From Petasospora fabianii (lineage: Eukaryota; Ascomycota; Saccharomycetes; Phaffomycetales; Wickerhamomycetaceae), in assembly GCA_022641835.1 (NCBI GenBank), contig CP048719.1:496001-560000 (forward strand): a stretch of DNA of 64,000 nt, given 5' to 3'. Under the pieces are notes generated by a model. The model did no database searches. It saw only the letters and a list, made by a program, of their open reading frames with translations, and had not been told where the DNA came from. Below, in pieces: positions 49,793-61,485 of this stretch; the stretch's first letter is position 1, and each line of letters begins with the position of its first letter. The position numbers and the translations under genes were made by a program.

Positions 49793-51429
49793 CATAGTAC
49801 CACCAAAAGTGAGAGACAAACAAACAAGATGAAGCACGAGTTACCAAGCAAAACGCTGAACACTCTCCATATACTCTAACAGAATGATACTTTTACTCTC
49901 TTGATTAGTTTTAATCGATAGAGACCTTCGACCCCCCACAAGAAGAGATGAGACTCTCGGGCCAATTCCCCTGCAGTCCTCAACAGCGCGATTCTCGAGA
50001 CGGCGCACGGTGAAAACGGCGATCCAGATCGGGGAATCCCCGCCAGTGCGGAGACACGGGACCACATTAGTGTCTCATGGCTGGTGATCATGTTGAAGTA
50101 GGTTTTTTTGCCCAGCTTCTGCCGAACTAGCCGAGAAATGGTATCCCAAGGGCACGGTTTGAAAGTGAAGGCATGCCTCCCCTAGACTCCTCGCTAGACT
50201 CTGATAATTGCCGAGCCTCGACTTCTGATTAGACTGCTCGACCTTAACATTATCCCAGGATGCATGCATCGCGTCTCGCATTCATATAATCATAACAACT
50301 GTGGGTGTACGAGTAGACTGTCTAAAAATCTGGGATCCGGCTTATGCTTAAAACGGTACTAAGGTCTACAACACTGTGTAAATCTGCCTTGAGGTAATTG
50401 CCGTTGCATGCCTTAATGGTATTGTTTGACCAGCCTTAGTGAGCCTAATCTTCTTGGCATGGCTCGATGTTTCTGCTTCTATTGAACACAGGGGAGCATC
50501 AGAGAGCAATAGAATTATTACTGATATACTTGATGGCGTTGTAATATATGCCCTAGTGATGATCATCTCCAATGTGCCATTGCGGAGATTACCTGCTGTT
50601 TGTACAGTGTGCTGGTGCTGGGATTTCTGAAAGTAAAGCAAGATCCTAAACACACCACAGAAGATCTGCTACACAACCATGCGATAGCTCCTTTAGGACA
50701 TCCCAACACATCTGCCCTGTGGTATTGCCGTGAGTACATGAAAAAAAAAGGGTACTAGGCCTAGTGCGCACGTACGCCATCCGGAAGCCCGCGCGGTGTG
50801 CAGCGTCTCGAGCCGGTGGGTAGTGGGTGGTAGGGGTCGCTAAAACGAAAACCACATCAAGGGTTGGAATCCAATAGCTTTGAAGGACACAGAGTGATGA
50901 TACTCTGGACAGAACATTTTGCTCTCCAAGTATTCACTCGGTGCGTCTTTTCGATGAATTAAATCGGGGCTGAATGTCCAAAAAATGGAGTCGCTTGCCC
51001 ATGGGTCTTTACACAGACAGCAGTACGTCAAGTGTCCAGCTTGGGAGGCCATCAACATACCATGTCACTCTCCAAAGGACCTTTAGAAAGAAGAGTAAGT
51101 AGATATTTTCTATCATGAAGCTCCTTCTCAACTTGGCTTCTCTATTCTCTGGTGCCTTATATACAACGAGGAGCGCGTCGAGGGCGCTTCCTCCCACTGT
51201 TAGCCTCAGCCATCACTATTTACACCAGGAACAACAGAGAAGACCAGAAAGATCTAGGTTTCAAGCCTCAAGTTGGGCAAAGAATACACTTAGCGGCAGT
51301 GAAAACATCTAAGCCTGCTATCATGTCACAAAAGACGTAAAAAATGGCCGTTTCTACGGATTTTCACACCAGGGGCGGCAGTTCCATCAGCACTGCCCGA
51401 ATTAGACAGTTCCTCTTCAAGTACCGCCA

Positions 51430-51756
51430 TTAGAACAGATACGAATATACCAATTTAAAAAATTGGACAATTGCAAGGATTGAAATGGCCTCTAGACTCA
51501 ATTCTACTTCCTCTTTAAGGTACCATCGCCGTGAAGCCTCTGATAGAGATACAAGAGTGTCAAAGGGGTGCGCTTCAACGAAACTTTTCCCACTGTAGAT
51601 AATCCTGGCAAGCAAAGACGTCAGAGCAAATAAGTAAGCAGGCCCTTTACTAGTGATGAAACAAGAAAGAAGCAATTGCCTTGATCCTTCAATAGTGTTC
51701 AATGCTGTATTGGCTTGAAAGTGTCTCACAAATGGACAGGGGTCACAGCCCAACAA
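51430..51756 (-). pseudogene. possible relic of a fungal-specific transcription factor
   Basis: A 108-residue open frame contains GPAYLFALTSLLARIIYSGK, then EASRRWYLKEEVELSLEAIS, then ILAIVQFF. This is the order seen in the middle homology region of Zn2Cys6 regulators: a PxLLxAxxALAARxS helix, then an AxxxLxxExxxPSLxTIQALxLL helix pair. No zinc-cluster cysteines or continuing domain were found in neighbouring frames, so if real it is a fragment of a decayed host gene. A short palindrome (51450-51466, CCAATTT AAA AAATTGG) lies at its 3' end. Chance resemblance is possible. Confidence 0.35.
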
Positions 51757-51882
51757 AACTACGCTTTGGGAACCTACACTCGCTGAAAGAAGGCAAGCAC
51801 CCAGTTAATTAAGACTCTCTACATACACACCACATATAGCCCTCAATTTCTTGGTGACGTACCATCCTTTCCCCCCTTCCAG

Positions 51883-51929
51883 CCAGATCTGGTAGGTTGT
51901 ACGTGTACAACCTAGAGAACCAGACCTGG
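51883..51929. repeat. long imperfect palindrome
   Basis: The centre is GGTTGTAC-GT-GTACAACC (51895-51912), perfect and extended by TA/TA. The outer arms CCAGATCTGGT (51883-51893) and ACCAGACCTGG (51919-51929) match at 10 of 11 positions after a 4-base bulge. About 20 paired positions in all. Confidence 0.7.
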
Positions 51930-54564
51930 ATTATCTGGGTGCACATTGCAGTTTTCTGAATATATGCATACAGAGCATACATATCAATGACGAACATACC
52001 GCTACACCAGAAAGTCCAAGCCCAGACTTCAGACTCCTGTTTCTCCCGTGGCAAGGCGTGGTTTACCCCCTCTGGCAAGATCTACGTTTGTGCATCACAT
52101 GGGAGACCAAGTATGATTACGACAACATCACAGCATGAAGTGTTCGATGATGGGTCACACCAGGATGATGGGTGACGGGAGAAGAGTCAATTTCAGGCGT
52201 TCAAACCACTCAAGGACCGAAAGGAAGATTAATTTTGCGAAAAGAATCTGACTTGTGTATTAAGTCGTCAGTCGCTTTACAGCTCATGCTTAGCCCCGCC
52301 AGCGGCCAGTTACGCTTTTGAGGTCACCCCATGTATGCGTCGTGTCCAGAGGTGCGGCTTTGCAGTCTCGTGGCGCACCGAGGTGGGGATCGGCGGTGCG
52401 TGAGGCGAGCTGGGCTCGATGAGCGAGCCAGTTTCAGATGTGAACAGACCGTGGGTTCCGGTGTAGAGTCTGCTGTTGGTGATTGTATGTTTCCAGGACC
52501 TCTGACATAGTGGAGACTCCTCATGAGACCCTGGCTTACACTACTAGACCCTTGTCTATAATATTCTAGTCCCCAGACCCTCCCCATTTGAGGCTCAGGA
52601 AGGAACCAGAGGGGAGGAGGCAAGAAAAAAAAAGACCGCACTCTAGACTCCTCCCATCCATAAGTAGTCTCATTTTCCCGCGCGTACGATCTCAAGTCCA
52701 GGCCAGGCTCACATATTGCTCTCGTAAATTTACCGGACATCGTACCCATGGGCCAGGCTGGAAAGCTCAATATATTGGGAGAGACTCGATATTAGAGGCG
52801 TGCTGGCCGCCTCAAACAGTTACGAAACACCTGAAATACGCAGCAATCCAAAACAGACACTTCATGAAGTCTGAGAAACCTAGACACTAAATACTGTGAA
52901 TAGCCTGATCCCACTTGCGCAGACTTAAGCACACATTGTCGGGAAATAAATCCGCAGGGGGGGTTAGGGCCCCCAGAGACGAACTTTCATATCCACGGCA
53001 GAACGCAGTAGTAGTTCAAGTCTCAGACATAGGCACTCCGCGGTCTGGCTTTTTTTTTTTTCTTCCCTGTCTGCTTAAAGCCCGCCAGGCCTCTACGTCA
53101 GTTGGATGGACTATACTATGGTTTGGATCCCAGAGTCTAGGAGATTTGTGCACTAAAGCCAATACTTTCTCGGCCTTTGACAGCACAGCTTCATAGAGGC
53201 GACGTGCAGGCCGTTTGATGCAGAAGATGTCTTTCCATTCCCTCAACCGGTTATCCATTCAGATCATGCGCAATTGTATCCACATCTTGACAGATCATTT
53301 ACCTTAACCATTTGTAGATCAATGAGTGTGTTTAGTGGGTTCAGGCAAGGTGTATTATGAGGAACAGAAGCCGCCTTTGTCGATGAGCCATGAATCTGAT
53401 GACAGAGAGAACTTCTCGTAACTAAGCAATAGATATTTTTACGCATGGCGTCTATGAGTAAATGTATAAGATACCTATAAGGGCGTTTGTTCTATCAAAT
53501 GATACGATTTGTTGAATCATGCAAGTGGCGTGAGCAAAATCCTGGGTTGACGGGAAAAGAGGAAGATATGAGGCTGATTAACTATAATGACATGACGGAC
53601 TCAAGGATGGAGCACTCGGATCCCCCTTGATAATATTAATAAATTTTAGGTAATTCGGGTTAAGACGTGAATCTAAGTTTCCGCAACGCATTGTACATCT
53701 TGAGTTTCGTATTTCACATCGTATGGGATAATAGTGGGTTGAATATCGAGCATAACCAGGGGAGCGCTGAACTACACCACTGATATTCAATCATCCGGCT
53801 TCCAGTGCTTGCAGTAAGGGCAAGGTATATTTACTTCTGGGTATGTGTGTGTGTGATGCCTTATGTCACTATACGTATAAGTTGCCTAATTCATGCCTAT
53901 GCTATGCTATTCTCGGAACTCGGTATAACTTATTATGCTTTGTGCATTATCCCGAGATCTCCATTTGCCTCTCGGGCATATTGGCGACATTAGAGGTGAT
54001 CAAGAGTAACTCAACTTCTGTGGTTTTACTTGTACATGTTGAGAGAATGTGCTGGAAAGAAGAGAGTATAAACGAGTCTAGAATAACAGTACGAAACTTT
54101 CCATGTGATACTCTTTACCATTATCAGAAACTCATGTATGCCTCTTTTGTATAGTCGACACCGATCGCTAAAATGTCGTTAAAGGAAAGGGAACCATGAG
54201 TTTCAATGAAAAGACCACAATATATGAAGCAATAATCAACAAAAAGGGCGTGTAGACTTTCCGTGAGTCAGGTGGACTTGCACTGATACTACGCGATCTG
54301 ACATATGCTTTCGGTACCTCGGCTCAAAAACATGCCGATTGATTGCATCAGCCTCGTTGAAAGCAAAAATAAAAGCCTAAAAAATAGCCCCCGGGCAGAC
54401 AAGCACACAGATACTATGGTCCCTTCGAAGATGTAAGAAGATGTAAAATACAGGGTGTAGCACACAGGTCGCGTGATTTAATACAGTCTTTCGGAATTTA
54501 ATTAGACCGTTTCTAAAGACCCGCGGGAGAGTTTTGGGCAGCGTCGGATATATGCTAAAAGAGG

Positions 54565-54583
54565 CGCCGGAAATTTACCGGCG
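54565..54583. repeat. short GC-rich inverted repeat
   Basis: CGCCGG and CCGGCG flank AAATTTA. The inner part is CGG-N7-CCG, the general form of a Zn2Cys6 dimer site, here outside any evident promoter. Confidence 0.5.
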
Positions 54584-55265
54584 TTTGTTGCCGAGCGTAA
54601 ATGCAAAATCCGCCTCGCACTGAGACAGACATTAACTACCATGAGGGGGCATGGCTTCAGTCGCCGGGGTTGGATTAAGTGAGCAGGAAGAGCGTCTAAA
54701 AGGGGGTCCAGTTTTTAGTAGCCACTAGTATGATAGGTTTACTAACTAATGAATGATGGAAAGTCTCCTGAGGTGGGGTCTTCGAAGCGAAAGTTTCTGG
54801 CAGTTTGCTCTAACCAGACTGAAGCGCGCGCGCTCCACCCATCTCGCAAATTTACGCAACCATCCAAATTCCGCCCGCATAAACAGATGATTTAGTGTGG
54901 AGGATGAATTCTGGGTGGTGGTCAACGTTGATACGCATTCAATTTCAGGGTTGGTTTGGTGAGCTGATTTATCAAAACGAAGTTTTAACCATGAAGAACA
55001 AGCCGGGTAGTCCACCACTTATGATATTAGCAAACTTGCTCATGATCGAGAGATATCGTAAACTCTTTTGGCCCTTGCAGTGTGGCTGAGAGCATGTTCT
55101 TGATATATTGATGTGACATGAAATTCATCGCGGAGGTCGACACCTGAAATCACTGACTGTATTTAGAGATATGACGTGGCAGGATGATTTTCACGTCTCG
55201 AGCCATAACCAAATTCTGGTCCATTTCGGCATTTGAACCTTCCGCTTACAAGACCGACTAGACAA

Positions 55266-55290
55266 CGTACGTCAAGGCGTACGTCAAAGG
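55266..55290. repeat. 12-base tandem direct repeat
   Basis: CGTACGTCAAGG followed at once by CGTACGTCAAAGG. Each unit begins with the palindrome CGTACG. Confidence 0.7.
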
Positions 55291-56150
55291 TGTATGAATC
55301 TGTGTATGCGATTTGAATTTATTCCATATCCGTCTGAGACACTGTCCACTAACGTGATAACGTCCGTTACACCAATCACCGGGAACCGGCGAATGGGTCT
55401 ACGCCATGCACGATAAAAACACATATCCGCACTATTTGTTTAATTAACGGTCAGTGATAGGGCCTCTACTAAGTAGTTCTATATTCCTGGGAAAAGATAT
55501 TCAGTAAAGAAAGACGGTAGTCAAGAGCTCTATGTGATGAGCATAACTACGCTACAAGGATGCAACACAAAACGTAAACTCATCACAACATCTAATGAGT
55601 AATATTCGCCATGCTCACAACTTGGCATATCTCATGCTTGACCGCGATCCATAAATTTCGAAGTGGAAAAAAAAAACCATATAGAAAATCATACGCGAAA
55701 AAAAAGTCCCGCTAGTCCCTTAGCGGTCAGCGGAATGGCGGTTACGGTTCGCTGAGCAGCTCTTCTCGTACGTGGGCTGCGAACTTCGATTGCGACGGCC
55801 CGCGGCAGTACGAGGCAGGTCCATGCCGTCGCAGGCAGCGTGGACATCGCCGGTACTTGATGTTTTTTTAACTAAGTGAGAAGGCGTTGCCCAGTTTCCA
55901 CTGACCGAGAATCTTAGTGGGAACAACACACACACAAACGAGATGGGTTAGGGTTACGCTTTGCCAGTTACGTAGTGCAAGAGAATAGAAATGTGGATGT
56001 CGGGTTTATTTTTTATTTATTTATGTATTAATTTTTTTTTGTCTTGTTAGCCGCCTCTAAAGCTTTAACATTCATAGACAATCGCAAGAGACTTAACGAC
56101 AACGCCCCCGTATCTCTTTCTTCGTAGCCGGGCTCGCCGACTACGACAGA

Positions 56151-56190
56151 GCAGTACAAAGCAGTACAAGGCAGTACAAGGCAGTACGGC
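56151..56190. repeat. four tandem GCAGTACAAG units
   Basis: Four contiguous 10-base units with consensus GCAGTACAAG; the first ends in AAA and the last in CGGC. The 10-base period is close to one helical turn. Confidence 0.85.
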
Positions 56191-56368
56191 ACCGCGAGCG
56201 TGACCCGCCAACCAACTCGAACGTGCAGTAAGAGCAATTGAGAATCCCTGCCAATCGCGATCCTAACCGCCATTCCCTGCCCCCTACTCTTCAAAAAATT
56301 CAGACTATTCACTCGCTATTTCCCTCATCATACACTCGACGCAGCCAAATAAGCCCGATCTTTTGTTT

Positions 56369-56427
56369 CCGCCCGCCGGGGCCCGTCAGCCGGTGGAACT
56401 GAAAGTTTCAGGCTCACTGGCGGGCGG
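56369..56427. repeat. nested GC-rich inverted repeats
   Basis: Outer arms CCGCCCGCC (56369-56377) and GGCGGGCGG (56419-56427) are perfect over 9 bp. Nested inside is the 13-base palindrome CTGAAA-G-TTTCAG (56399-56411), with partial complementarity continuing outward. It stands out in its GC content and lies 1.4 kb upstream of the Zn2Cys6 gene. Confidence 0.65.
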
Positions 56428-56956
56428 GGCGGTAAAAGAAGAGCGAGAAAAGCGGCGAAGGTCTACATAAAAGACAAAAAAAAACCCAGGATTTCGGGTA
56501 ATGCCTGTTTACGCCAGAGTAGCGGAGCTGCAGCAGCAGCGGAGATCTCCAAACTCGTTGGTGGGTGCTGTTGTGAGTTTGACTCTGGATCCTGGTTGGG
56601 TCATGGATACGAGAAACCGAGGATGCTGCTGCTGCTTCTACCGCTGCTGTTGCTGCTGCTTTTGGTTGCAACACGCCTCCCCTATGAATCGTATTCAAGC
56701 AAGACGAAAATAACAAGGTACTTACGAAAAATATCTGACCCCAAAAGTCTTCTGTCTCCTGACTCCCCAGTCTATACTCACTGGTAGTGGTTGACAAGGG
56801 GTTAAGCTTGTGAGTGGCTCATGGAGGGTTGGCGTTTTTGGGGAGGGGACCTGGTCCGAGGGTAGGGTTGGAGGGGCCTAAAAGCTAGTCCCGCATTCTA
56901 ATGCTAGTCTCTACTGCTGCGCAGCTCACAGCCCAGGCTGCTGTCCCGCTCGCATG

Positions 56957-57807
56957 CATCGACAGAATCGTCCGTAGCAGCGCGGGACTCGGGACTGTGC
57001 CGCAGCTCGCAGACACTCCGATTCCCAGGAACAGCCCCACCGCCCCCCTTCTCTTTTTATATCTTCAATAAAAGATTCAAAATACAATCTTTTCTTCCTC
57101 GAAAGAAACATCAACCTGCTAAATTAGCGTAAAATATAACAACACCGCACCACCCGCAGCTCTGCGCCGCCCCTAGACGCTCTTGACTCAACGTCTCCAC
57201 AACCTCATCATCGTTCCCCCGTCTTCCACAACCCCCGAAGCGCTACTGCTTCCCTCTGCCCCCAGGCCCTTGTCCTACGATCGTATTCCCACAGCCGAAA
57301 GACGAACCTCAAATTTCGAGCATCCTCGCCCTTTATAACTACTCTTTCCTCTCGCCCACCTACCGCTTGCAACGCTCACTACTTACCAATTGTGCCGTTC
57401 AAGCCCACCACAACACTCGAGGCCGTCACACTCCCTTTCTCTCTGCCCTTTACCCCCGGCCACCTGCAACCTGCGACCTGCCGCCCGTGTTGTGTTGTGT
57501 CGTGTCGTATCATCCGTCCGCTGCCGCTGTGACTTGAACCACGTCCAACAAACACCTGCGCCACTTCCCACATAGCGATTCCCTCATACTGGTTGGTGTT
57601 GTCAATCACAATTTGCTAGTGCCATTTTGTAACCTCTTTGTCGTTACAACTTGATCACTCAGCTTTGGGGTTAAAAAAGAACATACATCACTGGTACTTC
57701 TCTGTCTCTCTCCCCCAGAAAACTTGAGGGCTGCCCTAAAACTCACAATTCATCTACCGCCCACATTATCATCTTTCCCTGTCACCAAATAATACATCTA
57801 CTTTCCA
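56957..57807 (+). promoter_or_regulatory. ATG-free 851-base leader/promoter of the Zn2Cys6 gene
   Basis: No ATG on the coding strand from 56957 to the start codon at 57808, where composition predicts about seven or more. The stretch is strongly C-rich and G-poor. TTTTTATATC and AATAAAAG near 57053-57072 could be the TATA region, giving a 5' leader of roughly 700 bases. This bounds the gene desert on its right. Confidence 0.55.
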
Positions 57808-58104
57808 ATGTACAAACAGGACTCATCATCACATCAGAGTACTCCCCAACAACGGCCCGGTGATTCTCCATGGACTCCAAGAGACCCTTCAAGAAACCCA
57901 GAGAACCAAACACCTAACGCCCCACCACAATTGAACCCACAGCCCCCAATGCATAAACCAGGACAACCACAACCACAACCTGTTGTTATGCTCCCTGTGA
58001 TGTACCATCAATTACCACAACCCGGTGTTGCTCATCCAGGTGCTGTCCCAGGCGCCGTTCCAGGCGCAGTCCCGGGCGCTTGGCCACAATATGGCATTCC
58101 ACAA

Positions 58105-58138
<34 letters not shown>

Positions 58139-61017
58139 CCTATCCCCCACAGGCACAATTCGTGTATCCATCATCAGCCATTCAATATTCATATCAGGCT
58201 CCATATGCGGAGTATCCACAATATCAAGGTGCAGTACCGAGACATCCACATCCAATGCAAGCACAAGGTCCTCCTCAAGACGCTAGAACTACACCGGCAG
58301 TGAGACCTTTTGGTACAGCCTTTGGTGATGCCGGTACTCAATTGCCGTCCTTAGCCAGTGCTACGCGGTTACCTCCACAGATATCACCACAGGCTCCAAT
58401 TCAGCATCATGACAACACTGACCCAAATGACCCATCAAGGTCTGCCAGTGCTCTTCTAGCTGCTAGGGCCCCAGTACCGCCATATGCCATAGCCACCACC
58501 AATAGTCAAAACAGTAAGAAGATGAAGCCTGGCTCACCTATCCAGGAGAACCAAAACAAGAAGGGATTCCGTAACTCCAGAAGACGTCACAGAAACTCTC
58601 ACTTGGGTTGTGCAACTTGTAAGTCTCGTCGTATCAAATGTGATGAACAGCTTCCAGAGTGCAGAAACTGTATTAGAGCCAGATTGACATGTGCCTACTT
58701 GGCCCTTGACGATGCTGCTCGTGAGGCATTGAAAGTTGCCCAACAGGCCCATGCCGCTCGTATCCAGTCTCTCAACTTGCAACAGACACAGAGAGATAGT
58801 CAAAAAGTGATGAGCCAGGCTCCACCACAGCAGTATCCTTACGAGATGCAAGGTCTGCCAACTAGAATCTTCATGCAGCCACAACATCAGGGATATCCAC
58901 CTATGAATACTCACCCAATTGAGATCAACTTGCAGAGAGCTGAGTTACCACCACAACCAGGTCTTGAAGCAGCAATGGCACATGCACATGCTCAAGCACA
59001 GGCCCAGGCACAAGCCCAAGCACAAGCCCAAACACAGGCACATGCTCAAGCACAGGCCCAGGCACAAGCCCAAGCCGCTCATGCTCAAGGTCACCCTCAA
59101 GGAATGCCTGACAACAATTTCCCACCACCACCACCACATTCAATTCCACAACAACCAATGGCCCAAGCCCTCTATCCACAACAACCACCTCAGCCAGCTC
59201 CAAACCAAACACAACCACCATCATCCACTGCTAGTGCCCCACCACAGCCACTACGACCACAGCCTAAATCTGCAAGCGAGAGTCCATATTCAGAGAGACT
59301 ATCTCAGAGCACATCACAGACGGCACCACCTGCCATTAATGAAACCCCATCTTCCGCTTCACAGTCTGCTTCACCGGTCTCTGTGGTACCGGGGGAACCA
59401 AAATATGCCATCAAATCTGATGTGTACGCTTCCCTTTCAGCTTTGCTCAAGGAACACAGAGATGTTGATCCTCAGGCAGACTTGGACCATCTTCCGGACC
59501 TCGATAGTGAGTTCACGGAAATTGTTCTTGATCCAGATTGCATGATGGGACTTAACAAGTACTGGCCAGGATTTGACAGTAAATTGTTGGTACCATTTGA
59601 GATTGGCTTTGAGAATGAGGACTTGTACAAAGAATATGACAAGTTCCACAGTGATTTGATGATGGAGGCCCCAAATAACATTGTTCTCTTTAAGAGCTTG
59701 ATTGCCAGCGGTGCTGCGTTTGTTCAACAAAAGTCAAACAATGCTGATGCTAGAGAACTTGCAAAGAGTCACTTTGACAGAGACTTTGAGATTACATTGA
59801 GATACTTGAACAAGTTCAGATTGAACTTTTCATCCGAGTTAAAAGATGCCAGATTGTTCTACTTGAATGTGTCGATGTGTTTCTCCACCTTCCAGACATA
59901 CCAGTCAGCCTTCCTCACCACATTTTACGGTAGCCACTCTCTTAGTGACAACTACGAATTCATCAACAGATTCTTTGACTTCTTGACCAGCTACCTCAAC
60001 AATGAGTTCCAAGTTTTCCTCAAGAGTGACAATCCAACAGAAATTACCGAAACTAAGTTCTTCAAGCGTGCCGACTTACTTAATAGCTACATGCATGTAT
60101 TCATCATCTACTACGTCCAATGCATCAAGGCCCTTCACACCAAGGCATACAACACCGTCTTCATGGATGAGTTCCTCATCAAGCTCAAGGCAATCAGATC
60201 TTACGTCTATCACAAGGTTTCTTTGGAGGACCGTGCTCACTATGACAACTTGGTTCACTTCATCTCGGAATCTGTAAAGTATTGGAATGAGATTAGAGAT
60301 GGCTCCCAAACCACAAACTCTCTTCAGGTGATCTTCTACTCCTTGAAAAAGTTTTTATCCATTTTGCCAGAGAGTAGTATCATTGGTGCTAAGGATCATT
60401 CGTTTGAACAGGAGTTGATCTACGCTTATTACCACGCTGCCATTGGTGCTTTAAAGGCCATCTACTCCGAGACTAGATTTTACTTCCTTTTCTCTTTCAA
60501 CGGTAGAGACGGCACCAGAACTGCTAATCACATAGTTGAGATGTACGATGAGAATAGGGTCACTGATTCACAGAAGGATTTGTTGAAGTATCCAGTGACG
60601 ATGATCAAGTACTTCAAGAAAAGATCTCTAATCTTCTCCAAATTCCTAAGAAATGTCTCTCAGTTTCCAGCCAAGATCATGTTGGATAATAACAACAAGC
60701 AGATCTTGGCCAAGTTGGTGCAAGAGAAGCAGTTGGAGAGCTTTAATGGTGAGATTCAGGATGAAAACTATCCAAACATTGAGGAGACTTCCAACTTCTA
60801 TGACAAGGAGACAGATTCCATCTTGATTCCTTCTGTTTCTACCACCAAGTCTTTCAGTAACTTTGAGACTGCTCATATCAAGAGATCTAAGGATTTAAAG
60901 AGTGCTGTTACTGGCGAGTTGTCTGATGCTGACAAGAATCTCATCACCGGATTATTCGGTAAGGAACAGGCTGAGAGTGCTGCTGCATCGGTTGTGAAGG
61001 AGGTGAAGACCGAGTAA
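57808..61017 (+). CDS. Zn2Cys6 transcription factor with AQ repeats
   Basis: A 1069-residue regulator. The N-terminus is Pro/Gln-rich with a poly-Q run (about 99-111). A complete Zn2Cys6 cluster follows, with cysteines at 268, 271, 278, 285, 288 and 295 (C-x2-C-x6-C-x6-C-x2-C-x6-C), preceded by the basic stretch RRRHRNSHLG. A linker with an almost pure Ala-Gln dipeptide repeat (about 390-430) comes next. A large helical C-terminal domain (about 540-1000) lacks membrane segments. The HRNSHLGCxTCKxRRIKCDE form is common in sterol- and nutrient-type regulators of the Upc2 kind, but the C-terminus gives no clear orthologue, so the target pathway is not assigned. ATG at 57808 ends the ATG-free leader. 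Confidence 0.88.
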
Positions 61018-61485
61018 GCTTGTGGGCATGATGGTGTATTGCAAGGACATTTCTTCTGTTTCCTTCTTTCTTCGTTCTTCTTTCTTGTTTGATTTAATGT
61101 GGGGTGCGTGTTTTTGTTGTTTCTCTTTTATGTTACTGGGTTACATCTTCGGTTCGTCTAGATTATTTTTTCTTATTTTTTGTTGACTTAATTGTTTCCT
61201 TTCTCTGAAGGTGCTTTGCATCTTGTTATGTCCCACGTTTATGCTCGTTATGACCATATGTTTCATTGATTGTCTCTTCCTTTTGTCATGGTGTCTAACC
61301 CATGATGACTATGAACATGTCTTAATGATATCTTGCCACGCCTGCATCTGAGTTTTATATATTGTTTGATCAGAGGTGGGGGGAAGCATGTACTACTTTA
61401 ATATGTTGATTACCAAATGAGTAAATGTAGATGCTATAGGGTATAAATATGACACATGCGAGTTTTTTCAGACAGGAAGTATGGT
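61018..61485. other. convergent 3' region
   Basis: 468 bases between two convergent stop codons, T-rich on the plus strand just after the Zn2Cys6 gene. No gene or repeat of note seen. Confidence 0.5.

Larger units (their letters stand above)
48844..56956. other. 8.1-kb gene desert
   Basis: No ORF above about 150 codons, and none with a convincing domain except a 109-codon fragment resembling a fungal transcription-factor middle region (51430-51756). The G+C level is like that of genes rather than spacers: 60-base lines at 50401, 52501 and 53701 gave 45, 47 and 40%, against 27-28% at 20641 and 22861. Several strong inverted repeats lie inside (49751, 51883, 54565, 56369), as does a 10-base tandem repeat (56151). 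No tRNA, LTR-like ends, transposase or reverse-transcriptase motif was recognised. A regional centromere or a cluster of decayed genes or elements both fit. Confidence 0.65.

Noticed and set aside
52324-52770. 148-codon minus ORF in the desert.
   Set aside because: Its start is near-random sequence. No domain, no conserved-looking periodicity, and it crosses an A-tract. Treated as chance in G+C-richer DNA.
48844-56956. Retroelement or DNA transposon in the desert.
   Set aside because: No terminal repeats, target-site duplication, transposase, integrase or reverse-transcriptase motif was recognised by eye, so no element is claimed.
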